Positions 7,728-17,169 of a stretch of 64,000 nt of DNA are shown here, piece by piece. The notes below the pieces were generated by a model that searched no databases, had not been told where the DNA came from, and saw nothing but the letters and a program-made list of their open reading frames with translations. The stretch lies in contig OZ243952.1 of assembly GCA_965214615.1 (NCBI GenBank), forward strand, positions 2,108,001 to 2,172,000. Direction: 5' to 3'. This stretch comes from CBDAUN01 sp965214615 (GTDB lineage: Bacteria > Pseudomonadota > Gammaproteobacteria > Arenicellales > JAJDZL01). Position 1 is the first letter of the stretch, and each line of letters starts with the position of its first letter. A program made the translations under genes and the position numbers.

Positions 7728-10700
7728 CTACCCCAGCCAATTTCGTGCACCTCGGAAAAGATTCATCCAAAGACTGTCCTGTAATACATCTCCGTCCGTC
7801 CATGAATGCTGGACGTTTCGAAATACCCGTTCAGGATGAGGCATCATCGCCGTGATTCGGCCGTCGGAATTTGTGACGCCGGCGGTGCCGAACTGCGAAC
7901 CGTTCGGGTTGTACGGGTAGCGGTCAGAAACCTTGCCCCGGTTATCAGTGTAGCGCAGACATATTTCATTGCTCTGCGCCATCGCGACGTAATCCGCTTC
8001 GCTGGCGAATTCCGCGCGGCCTTCGCCGTGCGCCAACGCCACCGGAAGAGTGCAGCCTGCCAAATCGGAGGTGATGACTGACTTGCTCTGCGGGATTTGC
8101 ACCATCACCAAGCGCGCCTCAAACTGCTCTGATTCGTTGCGCGCGAAATTCGGCCAATTCTGCGCACCCGGGATAATGTCGCGCAGATTCACCATGACCT
8201 GACAGCCATTGCACACGCCAAGTGCGAATTTCGCAGTGTCACCGAAGAATTCGGAAAACTCGTCCCTTAGCCTGGAATCGCACAAAATGGTGCTGGCCCA
8301 TCCTTTGCCTGCTCCTAGCACGTCGCCAAAGGAAAACCCTCCGCAGATCGCCATTGCATTGAAACGGTCCAGGCTGACAGAACCGGCGCAAATGTCCGAC
8401 ATCAGCACATCGTAGGCGTCGAACCCGGCGAGATTGAAGGCAGCAGCCATTTCAGCATGCCCGTTCACGCCCTGCTCGCGCAACACTGCGATTTCAGGAC
8501 GTAGATTGCGAAGTGCCGCAGGCCTCTGTGACACGGAAGCAGGAACTTGAATATTAAGGCCGGGATCCTGGGTATCAAGTATTCGATCGTATTCGTGCTG
8601 TGCGCAACGCGGATTGTCACGCAAGGATTGCATCCTCCACGTCAGTTCCGACCAGATTCGATGCAAGTCCGTCCGGCTGCGCTCAAGCAAGACACGATTG
8701 CCGGCGACTATCGTCACACGTTCGCCTGATGCGACGGCTCCGACGCTGCGCACCAGATGATCGATTCGATTTCGGGCGAACACCTCCATCGCATACTCGC
8801 AGCTGCTGCTTGCGACTTGAATAACCGCGCCGAGTTCCTCGTTGAACAGATACTCGATCACCGCAGGCAGGGACGCTGTCTCGCAGTCAATGCGCAGTCC
8901 GGTTCTGCTTGCGAAGCTCATTTCGCAAAGCGTTGCCAGCAAGCCTCCGTCTGACCGGTCGTGATAGGCGAGGATGGCATTGCTGGAAATCAATTGCGAA
9001 ATGGCGCGATAGAATCCCGCCATAAGGCCTGGGTCATCAAGGTCCGGCGGCTCGCCTGTATCCACATTGAATGCCTGATGGAGCGTCGACATGCCCATTC
9101 GGCATTTTCCCTGGCCCAGATCGATTAGCAGCAGTTCGCTTTCCACCTTGTCATTCAACTGAGGCGTCAGCGATCCGCGAACATCGCCCAGGGCTGTAAA
9201 TGCAGTAGCAATCAGAGAAAGCGGAGCATGCATTTCCATCTGTCTGCCGTCTGAGGACTGCCACAGCGTCCGCATGGAAAGCGAATCCTTTCCTACGGGA
9301 ATCGAAATCCCGAGCGCAGGGCACAGGTCCAGCGCAACGCTCCTGACAGAGTCGTACAGTTCGGCATCTGAGCCGGATGCGCCGGCTGAAGCCATCCAGT
9401 TCGCACTCAGGCGAACCCGGTTCAACTCATGCGCCGCAGCGGAGCGGAGATTTGTCAGCGACTCGCCAATCGCCATCCGCGCACTCGCCGGCGCATTGAC
9501 AGCTGCAATGGGCGAACGCTCGCCCAAAGCCATCGCTTCGCCTTGAAACCCGCAATAGCCAGACAGCGTGACTGACGCATCTGCAACCGGCACCTGCCAC
9601 GGCCCGACCATCTGATCTCGGTGAACGAGTCCGGATACAGTGCGGTCGCCAATGGTGATTAAAAAGGTCTTGTCGCCGACACTTGGAAACCGGAGAACGC
9701 GATCGATGCATTCATCAAGCTCCAGCTGCGGCTGCGCGCGGCTGCGTGCATCCCTGGGCATTCGGGTCGCTGTGCGAACTTCCCGAGGCAGTCCGCCCAT
9801 CAGGAACTTCATGTCGATATTGATGGGCCTTGAATTGTCCGGAACATCGTCAGGAGAATCGGCAACCTCCAATTTCGGCTCTGCTGTCGCCGTGCCGACA
9901 ACTGCGAAAGGACATCGCTCAAGATCGCAAATCCTTGAAAATGCTTCCAAGTCGCCGGGGTCTATCGCGATAGCGTAGCGCTCCTGAGCTTCGTTGCACC
10001 ATATTTGCATCGGAGACAGACTCGGATCGTCACAGGGAATGCTGGCCAGATCGATTTTCGCGCCCAGCCCGACGGCATCGACAATTTCAGGCAGCGCATT
10101 TGACAAGCCGCCGGCGCCCACATCATGGATCGACACAATCGGATTGTCCGATCCAAGATCCATGCATCGGTTGATGACCTCCTGGCATCGGCGCTGCATT
10201 TCAGGATTGCTTCGCTGAACCGATGTAAAATCGAGATCTTCGTCGGATTGTCCGTAGCCGACGCTCGATGCCGCACCGCCGCCAAGCCCGATCAGCATGG
10301 CCGGCCCGCCAATGACGACAAGCACGCTGCCATCGATCAGACTGCGCTTGTCGACGTGCTCGGCTCGAATGCTGCCGATGCCCCCGGCGAGCATGATAGG
10401 CTTGTGATATCCGTATCGGACCGACTGCTTCGAATCGCCTGATTCAAAGGTGCGGAAATAGCCCGCGGTATTCGGCCGTCCGAATTCGTTATTGAATGAT
10501 GCCGAGCCTATCGGACCTTCAAGCATCACTTGCAGCGGCGTGGCAAACCTGGATGGAAATTCTCCAGATCCCTCCCAGGGCTGCGCATAGCCCGGAATCC
10601 GCAAGTGAGAAACCGAAAACCCGCACAGGCCTGCCTTCGGCCTGCCGCCCCGCCCTGTTGCGCCTTCGTCCCGAATTTCGCCACCAGCGCCGGTCGCAGC

Positions 10701-11645
10701 TCCTGGAAATGGCGAAATCGCAGTCGGATGATTGTGCGTTTCGGCCTTGTAGATCACATGCATCGGCTCGTCTTCGCCGATCCTGTACTTGCGCGTAATC
10801 GGATCCGGAAAGAAACGCTTTCCGCTACTGCCTGCAATGACCGATGCATTGTCCTCATATGCAACCAGGGTGCCGCAAGGGTTGCGGGCATGAGTTTCGC
10901 GAATCATCGAAAACAGCGATTGCTCCGAAGGCTCTCCATCAATGATCCAGTGCGCATTGAAAATCTTATGCCGGCAATGCTCGGAATTCACTTGCGAGAA
11001 CATCATCAGCTCCGCATCCGTCGGATTGCGCTGCTGCGAGCGATACCAGGTCGCTATGTAATCCAATTCGGCATCGGACAGCGCCAGGCCGATTCTCTCG
11101 TTCGCTGCGTGCAGCGAAGCAGTCCCGCCGGACAGCACGTCGATCCGACCAAGGCTTTGCTTCGGCGGGTGATCAAAAAGGTGCGGGATATCTTCGCGGC
11201 GCGAGACGATCGATTCTGTCATTCGGTCATGCAGCAGGCGATAGACACCGAAAGACTCGTCTTCGGTCAAACGCCTTTTGCGAACGTCAATTGTCCACAC
11301 CACTGCGCGTTCAATGCGATCGATGCCTTCAAATCCGCAGCGGCGCAGTATGTCAGTAGCCTTGGACGACCACGGGGACCGGGTTCCCAGACGAGGAAAG
11401 GCAAGCACATCGTCGCCGGATGCGAGCAGATTGTCCTGAACCGATTCTGCACCAATCAGATTGAGGAGCAATTTGATATCGTGCGCTTGAAACGAAGTCG
11501 TGCAGGCGACAAAGTAGCCGTACTTGGCTGCGAGGCTGTCAACATCCGGAACTGCCGATTGAACCTGCCTTAAGACATGCTGCAATCGAAATTCGGATAG
11601 CGCGCGGCTACCTAGAATCTGCAGAATCTGGACATCGCCATCCAT
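7728..11645 (-). CDS. purL: Phosphoribosylformylglycinamidine synthase (FGAM synthase)
   Basis: The large single-chain PurL of proteobacteria, about 1305 residues, for the fourth step of de novo purine synthesis (FGAR + Gln + ATP to FGAM). Visible parts: an N-terminal PurS-like region, a linker with MMFSQVNSEHCRHKIFNA, ATP-binding domains with KAETHNHPTAISPFPGAATG, and a C-terminal class I glutaminase with nucleophile Cys in GVCNGCQ and the PHPERVF His-Glu motif. An ATG at 11666 is in frame, but the ATG at 11645 has GAGAAGG at ideal spacing and gives an N-terminus like characterised homologues, so I place the start there. It follows purC by 139 nt on the same strand. Confidence 0.97.
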   Translation of the reverse strand: MDGDVQILQILGSRALSEFRLQHVLRQVQSAVPDVDSLAAKYGYFVACTTSFQAHDIKLLLNLIGAESVQDNLLASGDDVLAFPRLGTRSPWSSKATDILRRCGFEGIDRIERAVVWTIDVRKRRLTEDESFGVYRLLHDRMTESIVSRREDIPHLFDHPPKQSLGRIDVLSGGTASLHAANERIGLALSDAELDYIATWYRSQQRNPTDAELMMFSQVNSEHCRHKIFNAHWIIDGEPSEQSLFSMIRETHARNPCGTLVAYEDNASVIAGSSGKRFFPDPITRKYRIGEDEPMHVIYKAETHNHPTAISPFPGAATGAGGEIRDEGATGRGGRPKAGLCGFSVSHLRIPGYAQPWEGSGEFPSRFATPLQVMLEGPIGSASFNNEFGRPNTAGYFRTFESGDSKQSVRYGYHKPIMLAGGIGSIRAEHVDKRSLIDGSVLVVIGGPAMLIGLGGGAASSVGYGQSDEDLDFTSVQRSNPEMQRRCQEVINRCMDLGSDNPIVSIHDVGAGGLSNALPEIVDAVGLGAKIDLASIPCDDPSLSPMQIWCNEAQERYAIAIDPGDLEAFSRICDLERCPFAVVGTATAEPKLEVADSPDDVPDNSRPINIDMKFLMGGLPREVRTATRMPRDARSRAQPQLELDECIDRVLRFPSVGDKTFLITIGDRTVSGLVHRDQMVGPWQVPVADASVTLSGYCGFQGEAMALGERSPIAAVNAPASARMAIGESLTNLRSAAAHELNRVRLSANWMASAGASGSDAELYDSVRSVALDLCPALGISIPVGKDSLSMRTLWQSSDGRQMEMHAPLSLIATAFTALGDVRGSLTPQLNDKVESELLLIDLGQGKCRMGMSTLHQAFNVDTGEPPDLDDPGLMAGFYRAISQLISSNAILAYHDRSDGGLLATLCEMSFASRTGLRIDCETASLPAVIEYLFNEELGAVIQVASSSCEYAMEVFARNRIDHLVRSVGAVASGERVTIVAGNRVLLERSRTDLHRIWSELTWRMQSLRDNPRCAQHEYDRILDTQDPGLNIQVPASVSQRPAALRNLRPEIAVLREQGVNGHAEMAAAFNLAGFDAYDVLMSDICAGSVSLDRFNAMAICGGFSFGDVLGAGKGWASTILCDSRLRDEFSEFFGDTAKFALGVCNGCQVMVNLRDIIPGAQNWPNFARNESEQFEARLVMVQIPQSKSVITSDLAGCTLPVALAHGEGRAEFASEADYVAMAQSNEICLRYTDNRGKVSDRYPYNPNGSQFGTAGVTNSDGRITAMMPHPERVFRNVQHSWTDGDVLQDSLWMNLFRGARNWLG

Positions 11646-11784
11646 TGCGCCTTCTCGTTTCAGCATTTGATCGATTCAGGCCGGTCTGCGCAAGACGCAG
11701 AACTTAAAGCGCAATGCGGGAGCAATTTGCGCAGTCGGAATAATTTTTGACCTATGCAAACCGCTTAAGCTGTCAGTCGGGCGG

Positions 11785-12531
11785 CTATGTCGAATCAGGC
11801 AACTCGATTCCAAGCCGGGACGCTGCGATTTCGTAGGATTCGATCACACTCCCCAAGCCTTGCCTGAATCGGTCCTTGTCCAGTTTTTCGCGGGTCTCGG
11901 AATCCCACAAGCGGCATCCGTCGGGAGTAAATTCGTCTCCAAGCAGAATTTGTTCGCCGAAGTTGCCGAATTCAAGCTTGAAATCGACCAGAATCATGCC
12001 GGCATTTCGAAACAGCGGGACCAGGATGGAGTTCACCTTGAACGTCAATTCCTTCATCGACTCGACCTGCGAGTCGGTCGCCCAGCCGAACGACCGAATG
12101 TGATACTCGTTGATCATCGGGTCGTGGCGTTCGTCATCCTTTAGGAAAAACTCGAACGTCGGGTGCTTTAATTCCAAGCCTTCTTCCACCCCGAGACGCT
12201 TGCATATCGATCCGGCCGCAATATTGCGCACCACGCACTCGACAGGGATCATCGCCAGGCGCTTGACCAGGGAGTGCGTATGATCAAGAACCGCATCGAA
12301 ATGCGTTCCGACGCCTCCGTTTTCCAGCGATTGCATGATGAACGCATTAAAGTAGTTGTTCACCATGCCCTTGCGGCTCAGCGCTTCAACCTTGCGGCCG
12401 TCAAATGCCGAAGTGTCGTCTCTGAATTCCAAAACCAGTCTGGACTCGTCGCCGGTCTCGAATACAGACTTGGCTTTGCCTGAATACAATAGATCTTGCT
12501 TGCTGATTTCGGGTCGGTTCTCAAATTTCAC
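11785..12531 (-). CDS. purC: SAICAR synthase (phosphoribosylaminoimidazole-succinocarboxamide synthase)
   Basis: A 248-residue PurC, full length, joining aspartate to CAIR with ATP in de novo purine synthesis. Diagnostic segments are YSGKAKSVFETGD at the nucleotide-binding N-terminus, VVRNIAAGSICKRLG, and LVDFKLEFG near residue 182 with DEFTPDGCRLWD after it. The start is GTG at 12531, preceded by AAGGAG 11 nt upstream. It lies between dapA and purL on the same strand. In enterobacteria bamC separates dapA from purC; here only about 135 nt do. Confidence 0.96.
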   Translation of the reverse strand: MKFENRPEISKQDLLYSGKAKSVFETGDESRLVLEFRDDTSAFDGRKVEALSRKGMVNNYFNAFIMQSLENGGVGTHFDAVLDHTHSLVKRLAMIPVECVVRNIAAGSICKRLGVEEGLELKHPTFEFFLKDDERHDPMINEYHIRSFGWATDSQVESMKELTFKVNSILVPLFRNAGMILVDFKLEFGNFGEQILLGDEFTPDGCRLWDSETREKLDKDRFRQGLGSVIESYEIAASRLGIELPDST

Positions 12532-12666
12532 TTTGAATCAATCTCCTTCGCGATTTTTCAAGGATGTCTGGCAAATGCCACTCAATAGAATCTTCAACAC
12601 AGCTGCAGCGCCCATCAACCGAGGCTCGCCTGCAGTGCTGCGGCCGGGTGAAAGTCGAAAAAAAAT

Positions 12667-13554
12667 TCAGGACTGTGCGTTCAGTACGCCGGCGCCGATC
12701 ATCGCTGCGCGAACGTGCTCCTGGGCTTGCGCCGTCAGCGGCACCAGCGGCAGTCGAAGATTATTCTTGATCAGCCCCTGCTGAAAAACGCCCCATTTTG
12801 CCGGTATCGGATTTGATTCAACGAACATGGCTTCATGCAGCGGCATCAATTGGTCATTCAAGAGTCTTGCACGCTTTTCATCTCCGGATACTGCCGCGAT
12901 GCACATCTCGTGCATCAGTGCCGGAGCCACGTTGGCCGTGACCGAAATAGTACCCTTGCCTCCGGCAAGCATCAGATCCATCGCATCCGTATCCTGGCCG
13001 GAATACGATACAAAATTTTCGGCTGTCGATTCAATCAGGCGCCGCCCGCGTTCGATATCCGCTGTCGCATCCTTGATTCCGACAATATTATCGATCTTAC
13101 TGAGCCGGATTACCGTGTCATTTGCCAGGTCGACAGCAGTGCGCCCCGGAACATTGTAGAGAATCTGCGGTATAGAAACCGATTCTGCGATCAGCTTGAA
13201 ATGCTGATACATTCCTTCCTGGGTCGGCTTGTTGTAGTATGGCACGACCAAAAGACATGCATCGGCTCCCGCCTGCTGCGCCGAGCGGGTCATTTCGACG
13301 GCTTCGGCCGTGCTGTTGGACCCTGTTCCGGCGATCACGGGGCAGCGCCCAGCCGCAAATTCGATTGTCTTGGATATGACGTCGTGATGCTCGTCATGAG
13401 CCAGCGTCGCCGACTCTCCTGTTGTGCCGACCGAAACGATCGCGTCGGTTCCTGCGGACACGTGATGATCAACAAGTCCCTTCAGCGATTCATAATCGAC
13501 GGAACCATCCTCGTTCATCGGTGTCACGATCGCAACGATACTGCCGGTAATCAT
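12667..13554 (-). CDS. dapA: 4-hydroxy-tetrahydrodipicolinate synthase
   Basis: A 295-residue DapA that condenses pyruvate with aspartate semialdehyde in lysine/diaminopimelate synthesis. The TIM-barrel aldolase has the Schiff-base lysine in GIKDATAD (about 161), the catalytic tyrosine in PYYNKPTQEG (about 133) and the substrate-binding SVGTTGESATL near residue 43. Start ATG 13554. It is the first gene of the minus-strand series dapA-purC-purL. Family assignment is firm; related enzymes (NanA, KDG aldolase) lack this motif combination. Confidence 0.96.
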   Translation of the reverse strand: MITGSIVAIVTPMNEDGSVDYESLKGLVDHHVSAGTDAIVSVGTTGESATLAHDEHHDVISKTIEFAAGRCPVIAGTGSNSTAEAVEMTRSAQQAGADACLLVVPYYNKPTQEGMYQHFKLIAESVSIPQILYNVPGRTAVDLANDTVIRLSKIDNIVGIKDATADIERGRRLIESTAENFVSYSGQDTDAMDLMLAGGKGTISVTANVAPALMHEMCIAAVSGDEKRARLLNDQLMPLHEAMFVESNPIPAKWGVFQQGLIKNNLRLPLVPLTAQAQEHVRAAMIGAGVLNAQS

Positions 13555-13592
13555 GTATAGTGCCTTGCGCGCTGATAAAATCTAAATGAATG

Positions 13593-13613
13593 AAGCGGCA
13601 TGGCGCGCCGCTT
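13593..13613. repeat. Inverted repeat in the dapA / cobalamin adenosyltransferase intergenic region
   Basis: A 7-bp perfect inverted repeat (AAGCGGC with GCCGCTT, 7-nt spacer) lies between two divergent starts. No T-tract follows, so it is not a terminator; a regulator-binding site is possible but unproven. Confidence 0.35.
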
Positions 13614-13673
13614 GCAGTTGAAAAATGTTACTTTTTCCGAGCAGGAATTACAACACCAAATTAAGTGAACACG

Positions 13674-14237
13674 ATGGGCAACCGACTTTCAAAGATCTAT
13701 ACCCGAACCGGCGACGGCGGAACCACCGGGCTTGGGGACGGGAGTCGCACTGAAAAAGACTCATCCCGGGTCGAAGCGCTAGGCGCTGTAGACGAATTGA
13801 ACAGCTGCATCGGCGTGCTGATGACATGCGATGTTTCCGACGAAATTCTAGAGTGCCTGCTGTCGATTCAGCATACGCTGTTCGACATTGGCGGCGAAAT
13901 CAGCATTCCCGGGTATGTTCTGGTCAAAGCCGATCGAATCGATTTCTTGGAGCAGGAACTCGACCGTCTTAACGAAGACCTTGAGCCTCTCAAGGAGTTC
14001 ATCCTCCCGGGCGGCACTGCGGCTTCGGCGCAGTGCCATATGGCCCGAACCGTGTGCCGGCGGGCCGAAAGAAGACTGCATACCCTGTCAAAGGGAGAGG
14101 ACACATCGGAAGTCGCAAAGAAATACCTTAATCGGCTATCCGACTTGCTCTTTGTCATGGCGCGCCATATCAACAAGGAGGCCGGCGCAGGCGATGTGCT
14201 CTGGAAGCACGAGCGAAAAAAACGCGTCCGCAACTGA
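13674..14237 (+). CDS. Cob(I)yrinic acid a,c-diamide adenosyltransferase, PduO type
   Basis: A 187-residue PduO/MMAB-type ATP:cob(I)alamin adenosyltransferase, which makes adenosylcobalamin. The ATP-binding N-terminus KIYTRTGDGGTTGLGDGSR is unmistakable, followed by VEALGAVDELNSCIG and the C-terminal RLSDLLFVMARHIN helix, all conserved in the trimeric family. GTG 13665 is also in frame, but ATG 13674 yields the usual short leader before the motif. It implies use or uptake of cobalamin; no adenosylcobalamin-dependent mutase is nearby. The only other possible corrinoid-linked gene in the window is the MttB-like gene at 41.9 kb. Confidence 0.94.
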   Translation: MGNRLSKIYTRTGDGGTTGLGDGSRTEKDSSRVEALGAVDELNSCIGVLMTCDVSDEILECLLSIQHTLFDIGGEISIPGYVLVKADRIDFLEQELDRLNEDLEPLKEFILPGGTAASAQCHMARTVCRRAERRLHTLSKGEDTSEVAKKYLNRLSDLLFVMARHINKEAGAGDVLWKHERKKRVRN

Positions 14238-14347
14238 CTTGCCCTGCCCGCCTGCAGAAGCAATCATCGCGCGTCAAATGCCGGGGTGATGCGCCTTGGC
14301 TTCGGCAAAATCGGCACAGTTTCGCATATTAGCCTGCAATCAAGCTG

Positions 14348-15877
14348 CTACTGCAGCAGCCCGTCATAGTGATGTGCATATTCAGGCATGACTTCAGGTC
14401 TCGGATACAGATTGTCCATAGGAACCGAAGTTCCATTGTTCTGGACGATCCTCACATGCCCGCGGTTCATCAGCCTAGGTCTTACAACACCGCATGAGTG
14501 CGAAATAATCTGCACTTCGCGGACAATTTTACGGGCGTAGTTGGTCACCTTGACCGCCTTGTCTTCAGGGTTGAGCCCTCTTTGCAGTCTCGGGTTGTGC
14601 GTGGTGATTCCGGTCGGGCACGTATTCTTGTTGCATTTGAGCGACTGGATACAGCCGAGGGCGAACATGAACCCGCGCGCCGATGTGACAAAGTCCGCGC
14701 CGGTCGCAATCGCCCATGCCACCTCTGACGGGGTGACGAGTTTTCCCGACGATATCAGCCTGATGCGTTCGCGCAAGCCGTATTTGTAGATCACGTCGGA
14801 CACCAGAGGCAGCGCTTCCTTAACCGGCAATCCGACATTGTCCATCAACGGCATCGGTGCGGCGCCAGTGCCGCCGTCGCCGCCGTCGACAGTAATGAAG
14901 TCGGGCGCTCTTTCAATTCCTCTGGCATGGATTTCCTCGCACAGCTCTTCGAGCCATTCAAACCCGCCGAACACGGACTTGAACCCGCAAGGCTTGCCCG
15001 AAATATCGCGTATGCGCTCGATCATGTCCATAAGTTCGGATATGCTGGCGATCTCAGGATGACGATTCGGCGATATCGAAGCCTGGCCTTCGGGAATGCC
15101 TCGGATCTTTGCGATTTCAGAGGTCACTTTCGCACCCGGCAGAATCCCGCCCTTGCCCGGCTTCGCACCCTGGCTGAGCTTGAGTTCAAACATTCTTACG
15201 GACTCGTGAGCGGCAACTTCTCTGAGCTTGCCGGGATCAAGATTGCCGTCGTGGTCCCGAACGCCGTATTTTGCCGTGCCGATTTGGAAAACGATATCGC
15301 AGCCGCCTGAAAGATGATGTTCAGACAATCCGCCTTCGCCGGTGTTGTACCAGCACTCCGCCATGGCCGCGCCTTTCGACAGCGCTTTGACCGCGGGAGT
15401 CGACAGCGCTCCGTAGCTCATCCCGGAAATATTGAAAAATGATGCGGCGACAAAGGGATTCTCCGCATAGGGTCCGATGACCATGGGCACCATTTCCACT
15501 GCGTCCTCTGTAAGCGTAGGAAAGGGAAAGTTGACGAAGATCGCGGTGCCGACCGGAGTCAGGTTCCGGGTAGAGCCGAATGCGACAGTATTGTCGGCAT
15601 CCTTTGATGAACGGCTGATCCATTCGCGCTCTGCGCGATTGAACGGCATTTCCTCGCGGTCCATTGCAAAAAAGTACTGGCGAAAGAACTCGCCGAGCAT
15701 GGAAAAGATAGTTCTGAATCTGCCGATAACCGGGTAGTTGCGGCGCACTGCGTCGCGAGTCTGACTGACGTCGACAATGTAGAGAAAGACAGCCACCGCG
15801 GCGGCTATCCCGACGCAAAACACAAACAGCGCTGACATGAATTGCAGGCTGCCGGTAAGTATCTGATCCACAAGCAT
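14348..15877 (-). CDS. Membrane-anchored FMN-binding glutamate-synthase-like protein
   Basis: About 509 residues: an N-terminal membrane helix (about 12-36) and then the glutamate synthase FMN/Fe-S catalytic domain without the amidotransferase part. Seen are ISGMSYGALSTPAVKALSKG, the SQGAKPGKGGILPG motif, FITVDGGDGGTGAAP, and CIQSLKCNKNTCPTGI, the 3Fe-4S cysteine cluster. Stand-alone proteins of this family lack the glutaminase domain, so the true substrate is unsettled. ATG 15877 has GGAGAG 6 nt upstream and is preferred over TTG 15883. It is a single transcription unit. The fold assignment is firm, the reaction is not. Confidence 0.88.
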   Translation of the reverse strand: MLVDQILTGSLQFMSALFVFCVGIAAAVAVFLYIVDVSQTRDAVRRNYPVIGRFRTIFSMLGEFFRQYFFAMDREEMPFNRAEREWISRSSKDADNTVAFGSTRNLTPVGTAIFVNFPFPTLTEDAVEMVPMVIGPYAENPFVAASFFNISGMSYGALSTPAVKALSKGAAMAECWYNTGEGGLSEHHLSGGCDIVFQIGTAKYGVRDHDGNLDPGKLREVAAHESVRMFELKLSQGAKPGKGGILPGAKVTSEIAKIRGIPEGQASISPNRHPEIASISELMDMIERIRDISGKPCGFKSVFGGFEWLEELCEEIHARGIERAPDFITVDGGDGGTGAAPMPLMDNVGLPVKEALPLVSDVIYKYGLRERIRLISSGKLVTPSEVAWAIATGADFVTSARGFMFALGCIQSLKCNKNTCPTGITTHNPRLQRGLNPEDKAVKVTNYARKIVREVQIISHSCGVVRPRLMNRGHVRIVQNNGTSVPMDNLYPRPEVMPEYAHHYDGLLQ

Positions 15878-16463
15878 AATCAACTCTCCATTTTATTCTC
15901 TTTTTCTATTTGCATAATTCTTCTGTAGACAGCCCGCAGCCGTCGATTCGCGACATGTCCAGTGCCGCGCCATTTCTGCGGCGAACCGTGTTGAGCAACC
16001 TTTGCGAGAGAAAGCGACAAAGGTGCGCAAACCCAAAATACCTCCGTGCTCGATGTAGCGCCGCTGCCGGCGAGACGGATCAATCCATATCGCATCGTAC
16101 GCAGGCCGATTTGGGACAAGCCGATGGCGGTGCAGCAACTCAAGATTGCCTGAATTGTCCGCCGCCAGGATGACGCCGAATCCGCCCGATTTCGGTGGGC
16201 GCCTGACGCCTTTGTGCCTGCGGCAGTGCGCAACCTCGCCGTATCTGTCAATGTCCGGATATTTTTCCGCTGTAATTCTAACACGCCGCCGACCCCGTGA
16301 TGCAAAGCACCGGCACCAGAGCGCTTCGCGTCAACCGATTTTGCCGCTCCCTGCCAAATTCAAGCCACTGCCGAGATCGCAATTCCATCAAAAATGAATT
16401 TTACGAAACTTCGCTGCCCTATCGTCGGTGCAATGCGGCGTATTCAATTGAACAGACAATCTG
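15878..16463. other. Intergenic region with an open but startless minus frame
   Basis: No recognised gene. One minus-strand frame is open from about 16281 to 15893. It reads protein-like sequence (for example GGFGVILAADNSGNLELLHR and AYDAIWIDP) but has no ATG before a methionine late in the frame and matches no family I know. It may be a gene remnant or chance. The rest shows no clear motif. Confidence 0.35.
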
Positions 16464-17009
16464 TCAGCGAATCCTATCCCAGTCAAAATACGGACCAGGG
16501 TCGGTCTTTCTGCCTGGCGCAATGTCCGAGTGCCCGAAAATGGAATTTCGCTGGATCTGCGGATATTCGGCGCCAATCAATTCGATAAGATCATTCAGGA
16601 CCACATACTGCGCGTCCTCGAATCGATCATCGTCGCACCCTTCAAGCTCAATGCCGATGGAAAAGTCATTGACGTTGTCCCGACCAAGGCAATGCGAGCG
16701 CCCCGCGTGCCACGCGCGCTTGTGCAGGGAAACAAACTGTATGACCTGTCCATCTCTTCGCACCAGAAGATGAGCGGATACGCGAAGCGTGCGCAGCCGG
16801 TCGAAATAGCTGTGCGCATCGCAGTCGAGCCTGTTGCAGAACAAATCCTCGATTTCGCCTCCGCCGTATTTACCAGGCGGAAGACTGATCGCATGAACGA
16901 TAATGACTTGCGGCCAGGTGTTGTGCGGGCGGTCGTTAAAATTATCCGACGGCACATGGGAAACTCCATCCAGCCAGCCGCTGGCAGAATTGATATTCAT
17001 CGGGCGCAT
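16464..17009 (-). CDS. ampD: 1,6-anhydro-N-acetylmuramyl-L-alanine amidase AmpD
   Basis: A 181-residue cytoplasmic zinc amidase that cleaves anhydro-muropeptides during cell-wall recycling; loss of AmpD in related bacteria induces AmpC beta-lactamase. Family motifs are VIIVHAISLPPGKYGGG (zinc His), LRVSAHLLVRRDGQVIQFV, HKRAWHAGRS, NDFSIGIELEG and the closing FGHSDIAPGRKTDPGP carrying the other zinc ligands. The AmpD ISLPP and GRKTDPGP motifs separate it from the outer-membrane AmiD-like amidases, and no signal peptide is present. It stands divergently from the 5-oxoprolinase gene across an AT-rich 160-bp spacer. Confidence 0.95.
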   Translation of the reverse strand: MRPMNINSASGWLDGVSHVPSDNFNDRPHNTWPQVIIVHAISLPPGKYGGGEIEDLFCNRLDCDAHSYFDRLRTLRVSAHLLVRRDGQVIQFVSLHKRAWHAGRSHCLGRDNVNDFSIGIELEGCDDDRFEDAQYVVLNDLIELIGAEYPQIQRNSIFGHSDIAPGRKTDPGPYFDWDRIR

Positions 17010-17169
17010 CCTGTCGCTTTTATCTATTATTGAGTTTAAATAACTTTGACATATTATTGGTTTATATTATTTTTATTCATGCATAATTCATTTATTCACG
17101 CAGTCACGCCAAACATTTGATCTCCATATTAAACTATCATTTATACAGGCAGCTTGTTTAAAAATCATA

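Noticed and set aside
10530..11573. 347-codon plus-strand frame opposite purL
   Set aside because: It is antisense to a region with full PurL conservation, has no motif of its own and is arginine/cysteine-rich as expected of a shadow frame.
15880..16305. 141-codon minus frame next to the glutamate-synthase-like gene
   Set aside because: A neighbouring frame looks more protein-like, and this one lacks any recognisable motif, so neither is called as a gene.
17046..17051. TTGACA as a -35 element for the 5-oxoprolinase gene
   Set aside because: No -10 hexamer at 16-18 bp; in such an AT-rich stretch chance matches are common.
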